This document shows positions 23,101-38,100 of a DNA stretch of 64,000 nucleotides, piece after piece. The stretch is from Tigriopus japonicus (Eukaryota > Arthropoda > Copepoda > Harpacticoida > Harpacticidae), in contig CM021312.1 in NCBI GenBank assembly GCA_010645155.1, positions 2,794,433-2,858,432 on the forward strand. The letters are read 5' to 3'. The translations under genes and the position numbers were made by a program. How positions within the stretch are numbered: position 1 is the first letter of the stretch; every line of letters begins with the position of its first letter. The notes beneath the pieces are model-generated. The model was not told where the DNA came from, searched no databases, and saw nothing but the letters and a program-made list of their open reading frames with translations.

Positions 23101-26100
23101 CCCTCTGGGCCAGGACAGCAGGGACATATACTTGTACTTCAGTCATGGTGTGTGCGTGTGCAGGTGGTAGTGTGTGTATATACTCGATGCGAACATTTGC
23201 CACTTGCCTCATAGTTGGAAGCTGACGAGCTAAAGCGGGAACTCCTGGGAGGAGGATCAGACTCAGGCCAGCATCAACCAACCGTACAAAAGTCACCTTC
23301 ATTGCTTAGACCATGGTTCTAGTGGATGACTCAAGAACTGGTAGGACTATTTGTCGAGTAATTCAAATGTTAAAACATATCACATTCCGTTCCGCTTAGA
23401 TCCGGAAATCTAATCAGACCTAAGTAAGGTTAGTGTTCAACTTTGCTAAGGGTCCTTCCAAACCTAGCGTCATTTATGTGAATTGCCATTGCAGTCCTGG
23501 TATTGCCACAACCATCGTTCACATCCTAGAAATTGTCTAATAATAAAAGCTTGCCGAGAAAACCAGTTAAAGCGCATTTTTCTTGTAGACAATGCAAAAA
23601 TTGAATTTAAAGATGAAAGGAAAGAGTTCATCTTCTTCATATAACAACGACGACGAAGAAGAAGAACAACAAAAACATGAAGCAGGCGCTTGAATCCCAT
23701 TTTTCAGCAAATAATTTCGTCTTGCCATCATCATCCTTGATGGAGGGCAACGAACGAGACGGCAAAATGTTCTCGCCTAATGACATTTCTGCCACAACTC
23801 GCGGGCAACTCCAGGAAATAACGGTAATTTCTTTTCCGTGATGAAAGATGATGTGTGCTTTATGAAGTGCTTGCTTGCAAGTGCACCCAGCTCACAAATT
23901 CCGTTTTCCCACCCAGGTTGCTTCGGGTCATGAGTCTCATAAACCAATGACGTGGCATGTTAGCCCCATCCAAAATACTAAATAAAGGGATCATCAACTT
24001 ATATCGGTCCTCCCAAAATACAGCATATTTTTTGTCCATTCTCAAACATCAAAAATGATTCACGCCAACTCGCAAGCAGATTTTATGTAGCTGGATGGAG
24101 GATCCTCCCTCCCACCTTGGTGGCGGTGTGAGCTCCATGGGTTGGCCCATGGCGGGATCAATGCACTCCTAAACATCGGACTTTCACTTTTGTTACGTGA
24201 CTAGGTAGGTATGGGCTCTGTTCGGCCTACCTTACAAACTCCTGTGTATTTCGCTTACAAATAACACCGAACCCGCTTGCTACTTTGCTACTACCACATG
24301 TACTATTGGCCGGGTGGTTGGTCGAGTATGCGAGTGTGAGGCAGGTGATGCCAAGATGGTCTTCGTACCCACTACATGCGACGCACTCTTTTTGTGCCTG
24401 GCCAATGTGGTTAGACCAAGAAGACGACTGCGGATCAGGTTTTTGGAACGAAAAGTGCTTGTCCGACGAATTGGCGTCCGTTGTCTTGCACAATACTGCC
24501 ATGTCGATGGTGATGGTCGATCACTTGATGATAATCAACCAACAAACTCTAATATTAATCGCCACTTACAGAATAAAGTTTGATTAATCATTTCTGCAAT
24601 CCCGACCCGATCAATAACGTAATTTGAAGATGCCCTCCCCGCCTTTCCTTCACCTCGCCCTCTAGATTTTAGTCCCAACTCTTAATCTCGTATCAATCAA
24701 ACTCGGGAGTGACAGTTCGGTTTATCGGAACCCAACCCATCACTACGATGGTGTCACTTTTCCATGAACATGACCATTTCATTTTTCTAGCTCAGGAGTC
24801 ATTTTGTCTTTGTGAAGGATACCATCTGAATGTAATCTACCGGTACAAACACACAGCCATCACCGCAGACAATGTCAGGAAGATTCGAGTAGTAGCGCGT
24901 TGAACTCCCTGACAAAGTGTTTCATCACCGGGTTGTTGAGCAAGGCCCCTTGGCTGAAATCAGACTCTAGTGTTCCTTTTTTGTGCTCGAGCACAAGTAA
25001 TAATTCACACTCGGAGACTGATTGCAAAAACGAGCAAGGAAAGAAACACAAAAGGGAATTAACAGCCATTGACGTGATAGATCTGAGAATTTCTCAACTC
25101 CTTGACGCTTGGCCAATTTGTCTCTGGGGACATTTCTTGCGATTACAGATACTCGAACGACGTAGGAAGAGAGAGCCTTGTCATGAAGGAGGGAGGGGGC
25201 GGGGGAGGCGACGATTGAAATGCTATCGGAGCACTCTGGTGGCATATTGATCCATTCACTTACCCTTGGCAGTAAAGACAGTCTTCTTGGTGACACCGGT
25301 TCCGGAAGCAGCGCTACTACTACTCGCTGCACTGGAAGCGCTCAAAGGAGCCGTATTAGGGGAGGTAATGTTGTTGGTGGTGGTATCAGGGTGGGAAGGA
25401 ATCACAATGCGAAGACCCGTGTGGTGGTTTTGCAACGAAGAGTTGGACACCGGTGTGAGTTTACCCGTCATCTGAACAGTCGAACCGGTCATCGTGGTCA
25501 TTCCAGTTAATCTGGAGGTCTGCAGTCCCCGGAGATCCTGGTGGGAACTGCTCGGGGCCATACCGGGGGAAAAGGAAGGCTTGATATCGGGAGGACTCGG
25601 CACCTCCACTTTCAAGAGGGTTGCCGGAGCAGTAGCCACGCGGGTCAGACCCGTGTTGTTGCTATAAGAGGTCGAGGGTTGAAGGTTGGTCACCGGCGTC
25701 AGCATGTTGAAGGGATTGGACCCGTTTAACGTGGTAGGGTCGTCCCAACTCATGAAGAAATCATCCAAGGATTCCATTTTGACGATGCTGTTTTTGATGT
25801 CGTCGTCAGTGCCGAGATTGAGGTGATCGGCAGAGCCCAGATCAGGCATGGCGAGGCCTCCGACATCGGCACCGGCCATGTTGACGGATTGACCACTAGT
25901 GGAAGGCTCGACCTTGGAGCAGAACAAGGAATTGACCATTATCTGTAGTACATGAAGTTGGCTTTCACGTCTGGCCGACTCACTCACACACAATCGCCAA
26001 TACTAACTGTACTCTCTTCTCAAGATCAAACAATTGTCGCGTTTTGTTTACAACCCGCTCAGAGAGGGATGGTGGGCAATTAACACATTCAGTTTCACTT

Positions 26101-29100
26101 CAAATTTCCGAACTCGTCACAATCGGGTGTCACTACACCCATGGTGGTGGCTCACCAAATTATTTCCGTATTTCTTTCCCTCTGAAATGAAACACCACTC
26201 GCACTACAACGCTCGTTGAACCACCAATCACCGCACAGCGATGATGTGCTCAGTCACACATTTGCGATCAAACTGAGGAGAGCTCTGTTGTTTTGCGTTG
26301 GCTGTCGCCGTCGCTCGCCTTCCCTCAGGAAGATGAGGAACATGAAGAGGACGAAGGCGAAGAAGAGGCTCTCCATCGATGGTTTCCCAACTCTGAGAGA
26401 TGGGCTCGCGACTACTACTGCAAACACCAACAACTGCCGTCGCTCCAACAGACTGTGGTAGTGGTACTCTACAACAACTGCCTCTCCAACCATTAACCAG
26501 CCCGTGGAAGGCAGCCATTCAGCTAGAGCTTCAAGGCATACCCACGGTCGTTTTTCGGGTCCGAGGGATTGCTATAAGCACCACACTCGCCACTACCCCG
26601 CGAGCACCCACCTCTCAACAACAACATCACAACATGTACCAGGAAAGGCCCTCGGACTCCAATGGAAGTCCACCACCCTCTGTGGGTCCTATGTGCCAGC
26701 TAGAGACGTACGGATGAACGTAGGTTGTACACATTGCCAGAGTACTGGACCGACGCTACAGGTGGTCTAAGTTCTCCTCGTGGTGAGACCAGAGTCATGG
26801 AACGCCGAGGAAAATGGATTTCCTTTACCGTAAACTCAAAAAAAGTTATCCAAACCATCAGATTTTAGCAATTTCAACCCTGGGATTCTCCCAGGGGTGA
26901 ACTGACTGCGTCTATCGACTGGACAGTTCACTCTCGTGATGGACGTGATGGTCAAACGAGCGGCCATTACATATGTTAATGCCATTCTGGGTAAAAAACG
27001 AGGGGTATGTCAAGGGACCAAGAATGATCCCATCTATAGAACCTATTTGAACGGACGTAGGTACGAGGTACTACCTACGTACGTACTTCCCCGCACTTTC
27101 GTGTTTTCCTACAACACGGACGTGGTAGGAGTAATTGTGGAGGAAGAGCTCTCTGAATTACTGATGGGTTCGTCTTCAGTACTTGGATGGTACGTAGATC
27201 CTGCCTTCTTCTCCTCTCCTTTACCTGTTTGCGCTCGGTTGGAAAGATTTCCAGCAGCAAGTTTTTCTCCGTCTTCTTCCTACTCTCCTCCTCATTCAGC
27301 ACCATGAGTCGTCACAACAACAGCAACAACAACAACAGTGGAAGGCTTTTATGAGCTCTGGAGAAGCTTTGAGATCTCCAGTTAATGTTGTCGTACCTGC
27401 TACTACTGTTGTTAGTCTAATGTTGCCTCGTCGTGTGCTGACTCNNNNNNNNNNNNNNNNNNNNNNNNNNNNNNNNNNNNNNNNNNNNNNNNNNNNNNNN
27501 NNNNNNNNNNNNNNNNNNNNNNNNNNNNNNNNNNNNNNNNNNNNNNNNNNNNNNNNNNNNNNNNNNNNNNNNNNNNNNNNNNNNNNNNNNNNNNNNNNNN
27601 NNNNNNNNNNNNNNNNNNNNNNNAACAACAACAACTACAGTGGAAGGCTTTTATGAGCTCTGGAGAAGCTTTGAGATCTCCAGTTAATGTTGTCGTACCT
27701 GCTACTACTGTTGTTAGTCTAATGTTGCCTCGTCGTGTGCTGACTCGAGGCTCGCTCTGTCATCGAGCACCGTTATTCGGCAGCCTCTCAGACGGGACGA
27801 AAAACCTGATGGTGGAAACACCAATAGCAGCACGTACACACCAACCAGTAAAGAGCCCATTTTCCCCGATGTTTTTCGTCTCTTCGTGCCCTTACCAAAA
27901 GCAATGGCGACTGCGAGTCTTTAAACGTTCGAGAGATGAAAGCAAACATTCAAATTTTGCCCAGATGGATTACATGAATAGAGTCGGAAAGGCGACATCT
28001 TGGAATGTCTCTCCAGTTTGAGTGGATATGAAGAAGAAAAAGAGCGACAGGACAAAAACGGAGATTTCTTCCTCGCGATCATCGTAGAACCTGGTTTTGT
28101 TGTAGTTGCTGTTGTTGTAGTGGTGGTGGTGGTGGTGGTCCATCTTCTACTTTCATGCGTCTCGTCTCAAAAGAAAATGAGGAGGATACGTTGAATCCCG
28201 CTTTACAAGAAGATGATCTGTTTCGCCTGGAGGCTTCTGAAGAAAACCGTAAACGACAACATTCCGAGGAGATTCAGAATTTGTCACGAGAAATCACCGT
28301 TGGATGACGCTACCAAATGTGCACTCTTGTTCCTCTTCCCAAAGGGGACAATAAAGAAGCGCTTAGAAATTCTCCTACTATTGACCATAAACCTCTTGGA
28401 GATGGTCGAATCTTGAGTTGGTGGAGGACCTCAATAGAAACTGGCTATTTAAGTAATTGTTAGTAAATCAATGGGTTTATGTCGCAACCATGCACTTTTT
28501 TACTAGTAGTGTACACGTAAGGCGTATTTGAAGGCGGTAATCAAAGCTTTTTCTCATTTTCCTCGGGAACGTTCCCAAAGAGGCTTCTGTTGCTAACCAG
28601 ACAGAGTTTCTCCTCGTCTCCAGGATTGGAGATCAGAGAAAGAGAGCGCGAAGAGAGGCATTTTGGGGTTTGAAAAGCAATCTCATATTCTCTCGACTTC
28701 TTTCTTTTCAACATCTTCCGTGTACGTCCACACAATTGCCGTTTTCTCAGTCTTCTTGTGTTCGTGACTCTCGAGTATGAAACAACTTTTTACAGTAACA
28801 AAGCGATGGATCTCGGTTACATCTGAATTCAACAGACGCCACTTCAGCTTATGAATGGTCAACGAGGGTTTGTACATCGATCTCTGGCGACGAACATGTC
28901 CAAACTAGCCAAGACAAAGACAAAGTAGTAGAATGTGTGCAAACGACAAGTTCATCATCATTCATGGACTTTGATCGAATTGGAGCAGGAAAACGGAAAA
29001 CTCGATCCAAGCAATCCAATCCGATTCTATTCATTTGATCCGACAGCTTAGCAATTTAGATTTTGTCGCCACGACGACTTCAAAGTTGGAACTGTAATTG

Positions 29101-32100
29101 GCGACTTTCGATGCACTCCCAATGGCAATCAGTCACACAATAAGTACCCAGGTAAGAGTCAACGGAAACTATTGTGATTGAAAACCATTCATAAAGCTCA
29201 CAATTTTCTTGTCTCCGAAAGGCTCCGAATTGAAGGCACCGTTGTCCAATCCTCGCTCAGAGAAAGACCTTCTTGAACATTTGCACTCTCTCACTTCTAC
29301 GTGGACAGCATTTCAGATCTTCCTTCTACAATCAGTCTCGACGAATTCATTACTAAAAGAATGCAGAATGTGGAAAATTTAGAAGACCTGTGCTGATTTC
29401 CTCCTTTTCCAACAGAGCATCAATATTTTTTGTCTCCAAAAAGAGGTGTATCATTAAGAACAGTCTTGACGTACTAGTACATCTCAGTGAAACTCAGGAT
29501 ATAAACGCAATTCAGTCTGGAGAGCGAGTGACTGTTGTAAAGCCACTAATAAATCAGTTCATGGATCGTGCAAAAGGTAGTTCATTTTGAGTAATAAAGA
29601 AGTATTTCTCAACGTATGTTGAACTTAGTAGAGAGGGATTGAGAATCCTGGAAAGCTCTCTCTATGAAGGCTAACTCTATTGATCCATGTTCAAACAAAT
29701 GTGTATGTTAAGAGTGCGTTTTGAACCACTTGACTGAGATAATCGGTGGTAATTACAGATAAAGCATCTCTGTTGGAAAGATCTTCTCCATGTTTTCTCA
29801 ACTATCCAAATAGGAACTAAGTATCTCCGATGAGTGTCGAGCAACGAAAATCGAGGATCAAGGACCGAAGGTGATGATATGACAAAGTTGCGAAAAACGG
29901 AACAAAAAAACTTCAGGAAAGATCTCCAACGGGCTGCTCGTCATCGGGGATTTGTTGCCATGTCTAGGTTCAAAGAACTCCTCAAACAAACATCGCCTTT
30001 ACTATCCACGTATCTATCTATCCATCCATCCATTCATGGTGGCCGAAAGAACAGCAACAGCCACAACAACAGTTGAATATTGTACTCCTAGGGAGTAGAT
30101 GCAAGTTGGGCAAAAGTTTTGCCGGCGTTCGATGATAAGTAATTTGTTCTTCAATCGCCAGACTCAAGTCTCTGCGGACAACTAAACTTACTTGACACTG
30201 ACTTCTCTGACTGAACTCTTGGTCTGTTTGGGAATTGTCATTTCCCTCGATCGCTTGACATGCTCTTCTTGCCTTGCAGCTACATAACTCTCCGAGGCCT
30301 CAGGCCTGACGACAATCAGCATTGCACTTCGCAATCTCTACACACACACAACTATACATGAGCAAGTGTCGTTCATCTCCACGTTGAAAGCCGTATCATG
30401 AGAACGGTAAATCACGGCTCAGTAACGGAGACACCCAAAATTGGCCTCCTCGCACGGTTTCCAATCAAAAGCCAAAAGGTCAGGTCATCATCCGTTGGTT
30501 GTTTGAGACTCTTGAAGTTCATAAAACCAATCATTCATTACCCTCTTGAGTACTCTATGTTTCCCTCACGCTCTCTTGAGCCTCTTTCGCTCCCCCTCTA
30601 CCCAACGAACGAACGCACGTTGTTGTGATTGTTGTTCGTTCCATCGAACGAGTGCATCTTTTTCGGGCAGACCTTTAGGCGAGTTCTTCGTTCGTCCTAA
30701 CTCATGATTTTGCCAGAGCCCAGAGGACGTATACGTTTGTACAATACCCAAGCATTGATGATGATACACTGGTAGTTGAACAGTGTACATCCATGCCTCT
30801 TCTACTTCTACTACCAACACATACATTCACTCAATGAGGTAGTCGAGTGTGTGTTGCTGCGATATGTGTATTGCAATCCAGAGTTGGCTGGGGTTTCGAA
30901 GCATGAGAATCACGTCACTGACGACGACGACGACAACGGCAACAGCCTCGCGCACGACGACCAACGTAACTTCTACTGCTACTTCATCTAATGTACAATG
31001 TGTACATACTCGTTCGTTCGAAGTCAATGACCTCGGCTCTTCTCACATATTCACATGCATTGGATGGCCTGAGAGGCAGCCAGCGCCCAACGGCCCTGTC
31101 TAAAAGACGGTAGTAACCAAGCTCTCCCTCTCTCTCTCTCTTTCTTTCTCTCCCTTCCTCTCTCTCACACACGCACACACATCCATATATAAGGAAAGAG
31201 ATTGGGAGAACGGAACAAAATAGAGAAAAAAATGAAGAGAAGGCACAGAAAAGGCTGTTAGGTTAGATCTTAATCGTACCTTCACACCATGGTCCGTACA
31301 TTCGGCATGAAGTTTTTTTAGCGGGTCTTGACACTAGGAAGGGGGACGATCAAAGTACGTCAGTCAGTTGCTCATGCATGCCTCATGTGACGGCTTTGTT
31401 ATTGTTGCAAAATCTCGTTTCAATGGGAAGAACCAGCCAGGAGATCAGCTCTATCTACCACTTCTCTCTGTGGAGTCGTTTCATTCACAAAGGCGAATCA
31501 AATTCCGACCTGTTGCGGTGCGACACTCGTAAATCGAGATGACACTCGATGCAAACCATCTCAGCCCACTCAAGTATGCTTCAACAGTCTGGTTTGATCA
31601 GCTCCATCACAGAATACTACTTAGATATTAAATCGTCTTGCAACGCCGAATGAAGAGGCTAATTGCATGTGGAGCCTACTTCTGGTTAAGAGCGTTTATC
31701 AAAGACACGTGTGAGTTTTGCATCTTGAACACGCAAATCTTTTAGCACCTCCAACTTTACTACTAGAGTTGTCTGATAAAATAAGCCCCCAAACTATCAA
31801 TGGCAAATGATCATGTTTGTGGGCGTGACCGGAGTCTAGTATCATGGCATCACCTCACATTTGAAAGTCAATCTGGAAAGTTTTTGCTGAGAATTCATCT
31901 CAAAATCCGAGGATTGATGCTCTGAGCGACATGCATTGGCATTTGTCAAAGCCACCTGATTTCAAGGACTTTGGTGTAACGACCAGGAAAACTACGTGAA
32001 ACGGAAGTCTTGAGGCTAATAGTGTAGCGTTCGAGGAAAAGTAAGAATGTCAATCTGGATAAAAACTTGTTGCTTGCACCTTGAAAGTTGAGGGGAGATG

Positions 32101-35100
32101 TCAATACTGATTGACTTGATAATACAGAACTACTATCCGCTACTTTTTGGAGATGGTTGCTGGAGAAGAACCAATTGAAGAAGATCTCGAACTGACGATG
32201 GCACCTGTCTCCCGATCTAATGGCCCGACTTCTCGTTGTCGACTCACTAGAGCATGATGCATAATTGTTTTAGGCATGCCATTAAAGGCTCGATGTTTAA
32301 GTAACAGGATTAACTCGTTGGCTCATCAACAGATTCCACAACAGTTGTCAGACTCACCTGAAACAAATTAATTTCGTTTGATTTATGGCCATTTAATCAA
32401 GAAGATCATGAGAACGCAACAGTGTGCTTCAAGTGCCATTAAATGGCCTATTCAAGAAGTCCAGGTACGTGAAGTGAATGCACCTTTCAATGTTGGGAGG
32501 GGGGTCAGAATATGATGGATTCTTGATTTTTAAGTTGGCTACACGAAACCAAACAATCTAGCTACAATGAAGGTGAAATATCCATCTCATTTGTTAAGCC
32601 AACATTTCGAGTCTTTGAGAGGTTTGAGAGCTCTGCAAGAACTTCATAACGCCCAAAAGACCGTTCAAGTCTTTTTGAATAGAACAGAAGCAAAGAAGAA
32701 TACTTGAGTCGATTGCATTGCCTCTCACTCAAAATCAATCGTGTCGAATTGAGGGTTGGCTGAAAATCGCAAAGACACGCTGCCTCCAAGTCAAGAAGCG
32801 CATTCAATCGGGGTTCCTCACGAGCAATCCGTTGAAAGAACAGAGCACCACGATGAACTCAAATTGAGGTGCTTTAAACATTATCCCGTTTATAGACTTG
32901 AACCAAACGTTCCTCGTCCTTTCCCGTTTGAACAAATACCAGTCAACCCAAGACATTGGAATTGTACCAGGGTCCAATGACCCTCCTGTCTTTCTCTCTT
33001 TGCCTCACAGTTGTTCTGTTTCTACTTCGTCTTCGCTGACAAGAAGACGACAATGTGGTAGGCGTATGCTTGTTCCTTTGGTAAAGTTACGCCATGTAAA
33101 CAAGTCAAAAGTGATAATGCTAATAATGGCTGGCAATCATCCAGTCCATGCAGTAACCAACCAACCAGTCGCGCCCTGCAATTGGTCCACTCACTAGACG
33201 TGGCAATCAAGTCTCTCTCAACCTGTTCTCCTCGCCATCGCCATCGCCACCGTCATCATCATCATCATCATCATCACCATCGCCAACAACACTTCGTCCA
33301 CTGTGGCACCAGTTAGTATGGGTGCTCATCGGGGAGTCACCAGCCAGTCAGACCCACACGAAATGGCCTCAAGGAACCATCGCCAAATGGTTTTCAGGCC
33401 TACCATGTCTACTTCATCTTACCATGCACAAGCCAAAATGCAATGTTCGTTAAGAAAAATAGTCAGCGCTGAGCAAGAGTTGGTGGTTAGTACCTGGGAG
33501 AGCCTTTAGTACAAAAAAATATCACAAATATGGTCTAAGGGTGACCACCAACCACGTGGTAAATTTCCGGCTCACCCTCTTTTCTTCTTATCGTGTTACT
33601 TCTAATTGTTGTAAAACCTTCAAATGCTGGACAGCAGATTCACAGGTCATGAAGTCGGGGTGTTTCTCATCCCCCTTGCAGCTAAGAAATAGGCCCCTAG
33701 TATTTGCCCATCTTTCCCATAGAAGACGAATGTCTTCGGGTTTTCGTATTAAGCCGAAACAACAACAGAGGTTGTTGACCGGGAGGTTGCTGTTATCAGC
33801 AGCAACACCACAACCGTCGTTACTCCTTCTGCCTCTCTAGCGACTGCATGTGTGTGCGTGCATTCATGTGGTGTGAAGGCTTTCCTCATGAAGGAGAGAG
33901 GGCCCGTCAAGCCACCAGAGATGGTGAGAGATTACACACACACGGATCTTTTTCAGTGCTTGAAAATCCTTACTGGATATTTCACCGTAATGCCTCAGAC
34001 TCTTAACATACTCAATATCAATTCATGAACAGTCCGATGTTAATCCCTAAATTAAGGCCCTACGATTGATGTGCAGTATCTGAGAGGCTCACTTGTGAGC
34101 ACGAGGTTCACTCATGAGTAAGCACGGCAGCTGTGTCAAAAGGGCCCTTTTCAGCTCTGTTCTTGGGCGCTCGTTCGTGAAGCATTAGCTCGCTTGCTCG
34201 CCAAGTTCTTGCTCACTTGCTCCCTTGGTCTAACTCCACATCCATCGGTTGGGGAGAGGTCACAGAGGCCCCCAAAGAGCGCGATTTTTTGCGCAGAGTG
34301 CCCAGGAACTTGAGAGCTTGCGCATAACGGTGCCCTAAGGGTGCACTTGCCAACTAAGTCAGAGAGCTGCGTACGCCAAATAATTTGCGCTTGACAACCT
34401 AGTTGAAACGGGAGCTTACGCAAAGCAGATTATGAAGCAAGCTTTCAAAGTGTCAACGATCCCATCCATGAGTTTAAATGCTATGAAGGCACATTTCAAC
34501 TTGACACCAGCTTTTTCCCCCACATTTGCCAGGACACTTGTAAAAAAAGAGGGCTGTTTAGTCTGAGTGGCTCATTTTCACACCCGTTAAAAAAGTCGTG
34601 ATCTTTAGTTAGGGTGAGTATAAGAGAGAGATCAAGCAAGCCATTGGGAATACTGGCGCATTGCAAGCATTTCTGGCATGTCAAGATTGTTTTTGCGCCT
34701 TAATTTGCTTCCTATGGGAGAATCCATTCGGTTACTGCTTACACCACTTGTGTTTATGAGACGAGTTTTTTTCCGGGGGTTCATTCCTCCCTCCTACTTT
34801 GAATTCAGGTTGGAAGCCTGGCAAAACAAGTGGAGAGTAGTGGACACGAAGAAGGGGGGTCAAAATACGGCCTTGGATTACTCCTGAGGTCTATATGAGG
34901 CAACGATCAAACTCTTCTCGCCTCCCTGTATCACCTTGGTGGAATCTCGGAATTGTTAGAATGCCAATTTAGGGGTCATCGACTCCTTCACGTGAAGAGG
35001 AGCGAGTCCGCGTCACGACGGCATTCACTCGCCATTGAAATTGCCTCGAGACCTCTCTGAAGCCGAGAATTCGAGCTCGGGGGAGCCTCTCTTCCATTCG

Positions 35101-38100
35101 GGTGTTTATTAAGGATATGTACCGAAACAATGCCATGGTATTACCATCTGAGACCCACCTTCGTACTTTTTATTCCGGAAACGATGCGGGGTAACATCAA
35201 TACTGCGCAGTAGTTCTATCCCTATCACTACTACTACTTCTAGTACTAGCCTTGAGAAGAAAAAGCCAGAATCCTTCCAGACACTTTTTATTCCGACAAC
35301 CAGGATTTTTTGCTAGGTCCTTCGAACAAAAACTCGTCGCTATGTTTTTTGCTGGACAGCTTTCGATCCGTCGAGGCCAGTGTGGTGAGGCTGACGTCTC
35401 CCAAGCCTCGGCCGGCCTCCGGTGACGTCACGTGGAACTGCCTTGTTAGCTGGCTTGGGGTCCTCTGCTTTTCGAGGCTGTCAAAAGAGTCGAAGCCGCC
35501 TCCATTGAAGTCGCACATACACGCTCACACGCCTCTTCTGCCTTGAGCACGGGAGGTCGTTGGCCTTTATCCTTCATGAGAGGAGGAGAGGCCAAGGAAC
35601 TACGGAGGTTATTTTCAGGCGAATGACGAAAAAAGTGAAGTCTGTACTACAATTACGACTAGAACATGTCTTGTCGTTGGGATGGGATACGGCTCTCTTT
35701 TTTTCCCTCTTTCTCTCAAGTTCACCCGTGGGTAGTAGTTAGAGCTCGTGAAGTCCTTGAGCCAACTAGCAATCAACTTTCATCAAGATCCATTCCAAGA
35801 ACTAATCCAGAATGGTGCCGTCACACAAAACAAGGAATTCCAGGCCTTACCTGGTTCACTGATATGGCTTTGAGAATTAGTCAAGGCATTAGCTAGTAGC
35901 TCTCCTACTGCTGTTTAACTTCTAGTCAAAAGGGTCATTGCCCCTTTCAAGCCTTCTTGACTCATCAAGTTGGGCAACGTGTCGATTGTTTGCATTTGAC
36001 GCCGTAACTTGTTCTCCTTAAAACAGAATGGAATTCACCGATGATTTGTCATCGTCAACTGACTCAATTTAGGCCTACATTTAGCACATCAAGTCAAGTT
36101 TGTATGCGTTACCTAGAAATTGAGGGGAATCAGTGTATCTACCTACTTTTCATGTTTTATGAAGTGCCAGATGATGGTTTCGTACTAGCAATTTGGATTG
36201 CTAAAAACAAAAACCTGTCGCACGATAAAGCTGTGGGAAATCCCCTTATGTTATGGGTGCTGACGGGTCCGTTACAATAACCCTTGCATCTGACAATCAA
36301 ATCTAACGCAAGCTTTCTGTAACGACGTATACATGTTTGGATCGATTTTAAGAAATTTCAAATATGACGACGTTCCATCGAATTCTTCGGTCTTGACTAA
36401 AAAGATAACTTTGTTGATCAAGTCTCATCTGATCACTATGACTCAAACTCTAAGTGGATCCAAGCTTTGTAAAAACCAGCATGGGGAACTCCAATTAAAA
36501 TTGATCAGGAGTGAAAACATCATTTTTGCTTAACAATATCAACAAGTGTTTGCATCAATCCGAGTAAAACAACTGTTTTTCATGTCTGAGCTCAACTTTT
36601 AGCCCTACCTCATGGTAGACTTTGCTCCCAGACAGGTCCTTGAAATCTAAAGGCGATTTTTTCTACCATCATATTTCCGTCATTTGGGTTGGCAAACAGC
36701 TCATCTTACCATGTGTATACATGTTAAAAACATCTAGCAAAATCACCATAATAGTGGTATAAAAGGTAATTCCATGCAAGGAAGCTACTGTACATTGTGT
36801 TTGTTAGCATGCTTCTTCTTTCTTGGAGACTGAAGGCTTCTATGTATCAGCTGAGCACAGCTGATTGTTTAGGGGCATCGAACTCGCGACAGCCCCTTTC
36901 AGGCAACAACTGCTGCTGTTGTATGGCGATGGTGCTCGTGTTGGCGGCAATGGCCATGCTCCCTGCCTCAATACATCTAGGCATGGAACAATCACAGCTG
37001 AGTGCAGTGGCCTCAGTTGCCGCTAGCTGTCCTCGCCTCCAGTTCATTTACTTGGGCTTCGACGTTTGAACGTACGTAGTAATAGAACAACGCGAACGAA
37101 CATATTTACTACCAATACTATTTCTTCGGCAAACAGAAGCACCCGACATACTCCCCGATACATGGATTGAAATGACGTATATTCTCTCGTGTTTCTGCTC
37201 AAAGTTGAACTCACAAGATCTCTGCTCGCGAGCTGCAGAAACCCCTTCAAATGTATGGATGGGCATGAGCATTCAGAAGTAACGACAAGTACGATGCAAA
37301 GGCACAGCTACTAAACTCTCCAAGCGAATGTGCTCATACTCACACATGAAGAAGTCACAATGCCATCGTTGTCGGTGGGTATGTGAATCTCCGGGGGGGG
37401 AAGCAAGATGAGCATCTGATCATCGAGAGCTGTCGAGGCTGTTTTGGAACCAGTCTTGCCAAGAATGGGCAAAGCACTCGGAAAGACATATCCGAGAAGA
37501 ACGAAAGACTCAAAAAAAGCCCTGCTCATAAAGTCAATGACCAGTCAACAGCTTCTTCAATACGATTCGCGCCATAAAAAAGAAAGAGATAAAGGTGCCA
37601 ATTCTCATCTCCTTTAACTTTTTTAGAGCTGCAGTTCCTGCATCAAGGTACAATGGCCATGGTTTGTGGTTGGGGATTGGGTATCTTCAATTTCCATGGA
37701 TGACAAGAGGAAAACACTAAGATGAGATTCTCGCCTAAGTTTGGAAGAAATCTGGAGCAGGAATCTGCCAGATCATTTGCCACTCATAATGTCTTCATGA
37801 ATATGATTGACCTTTGCAAATGAGGCTCATCCTCTTGAGGTCTCAAAATTCATGTTCGTTATCCACTTAACAATCACAGTTGAAAGCCTGATTGTTACAA
37901 GAAGGGTTGCTTCAAGGCGTTCCCACATCCTGGTATGATCCTGTTCATTCTCAGTTTCCCGGAGAGGTGTCAACTTACCAAGATTTAACGAATATCCTGC
38001 TTTCTCCAAGTCACTTCGTAGTACATGCAGGCACCAACGGACCCCGTCATTTTAAAATCAAATGAAAAACGCTCCCTGTGACATTGACATGCGTTAGCAA

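Noticed and set aside
27296..27656. Frames running through the N gap
   Set aside because: They consist mostly of undetermined residues and duplicated assembly ends.
36797..37069. GC-rich block with open frames on both strands
   Set aside because: No phase-1 donor into HR3 and no domain, so it cannot be placed as an HR3 coding exon.
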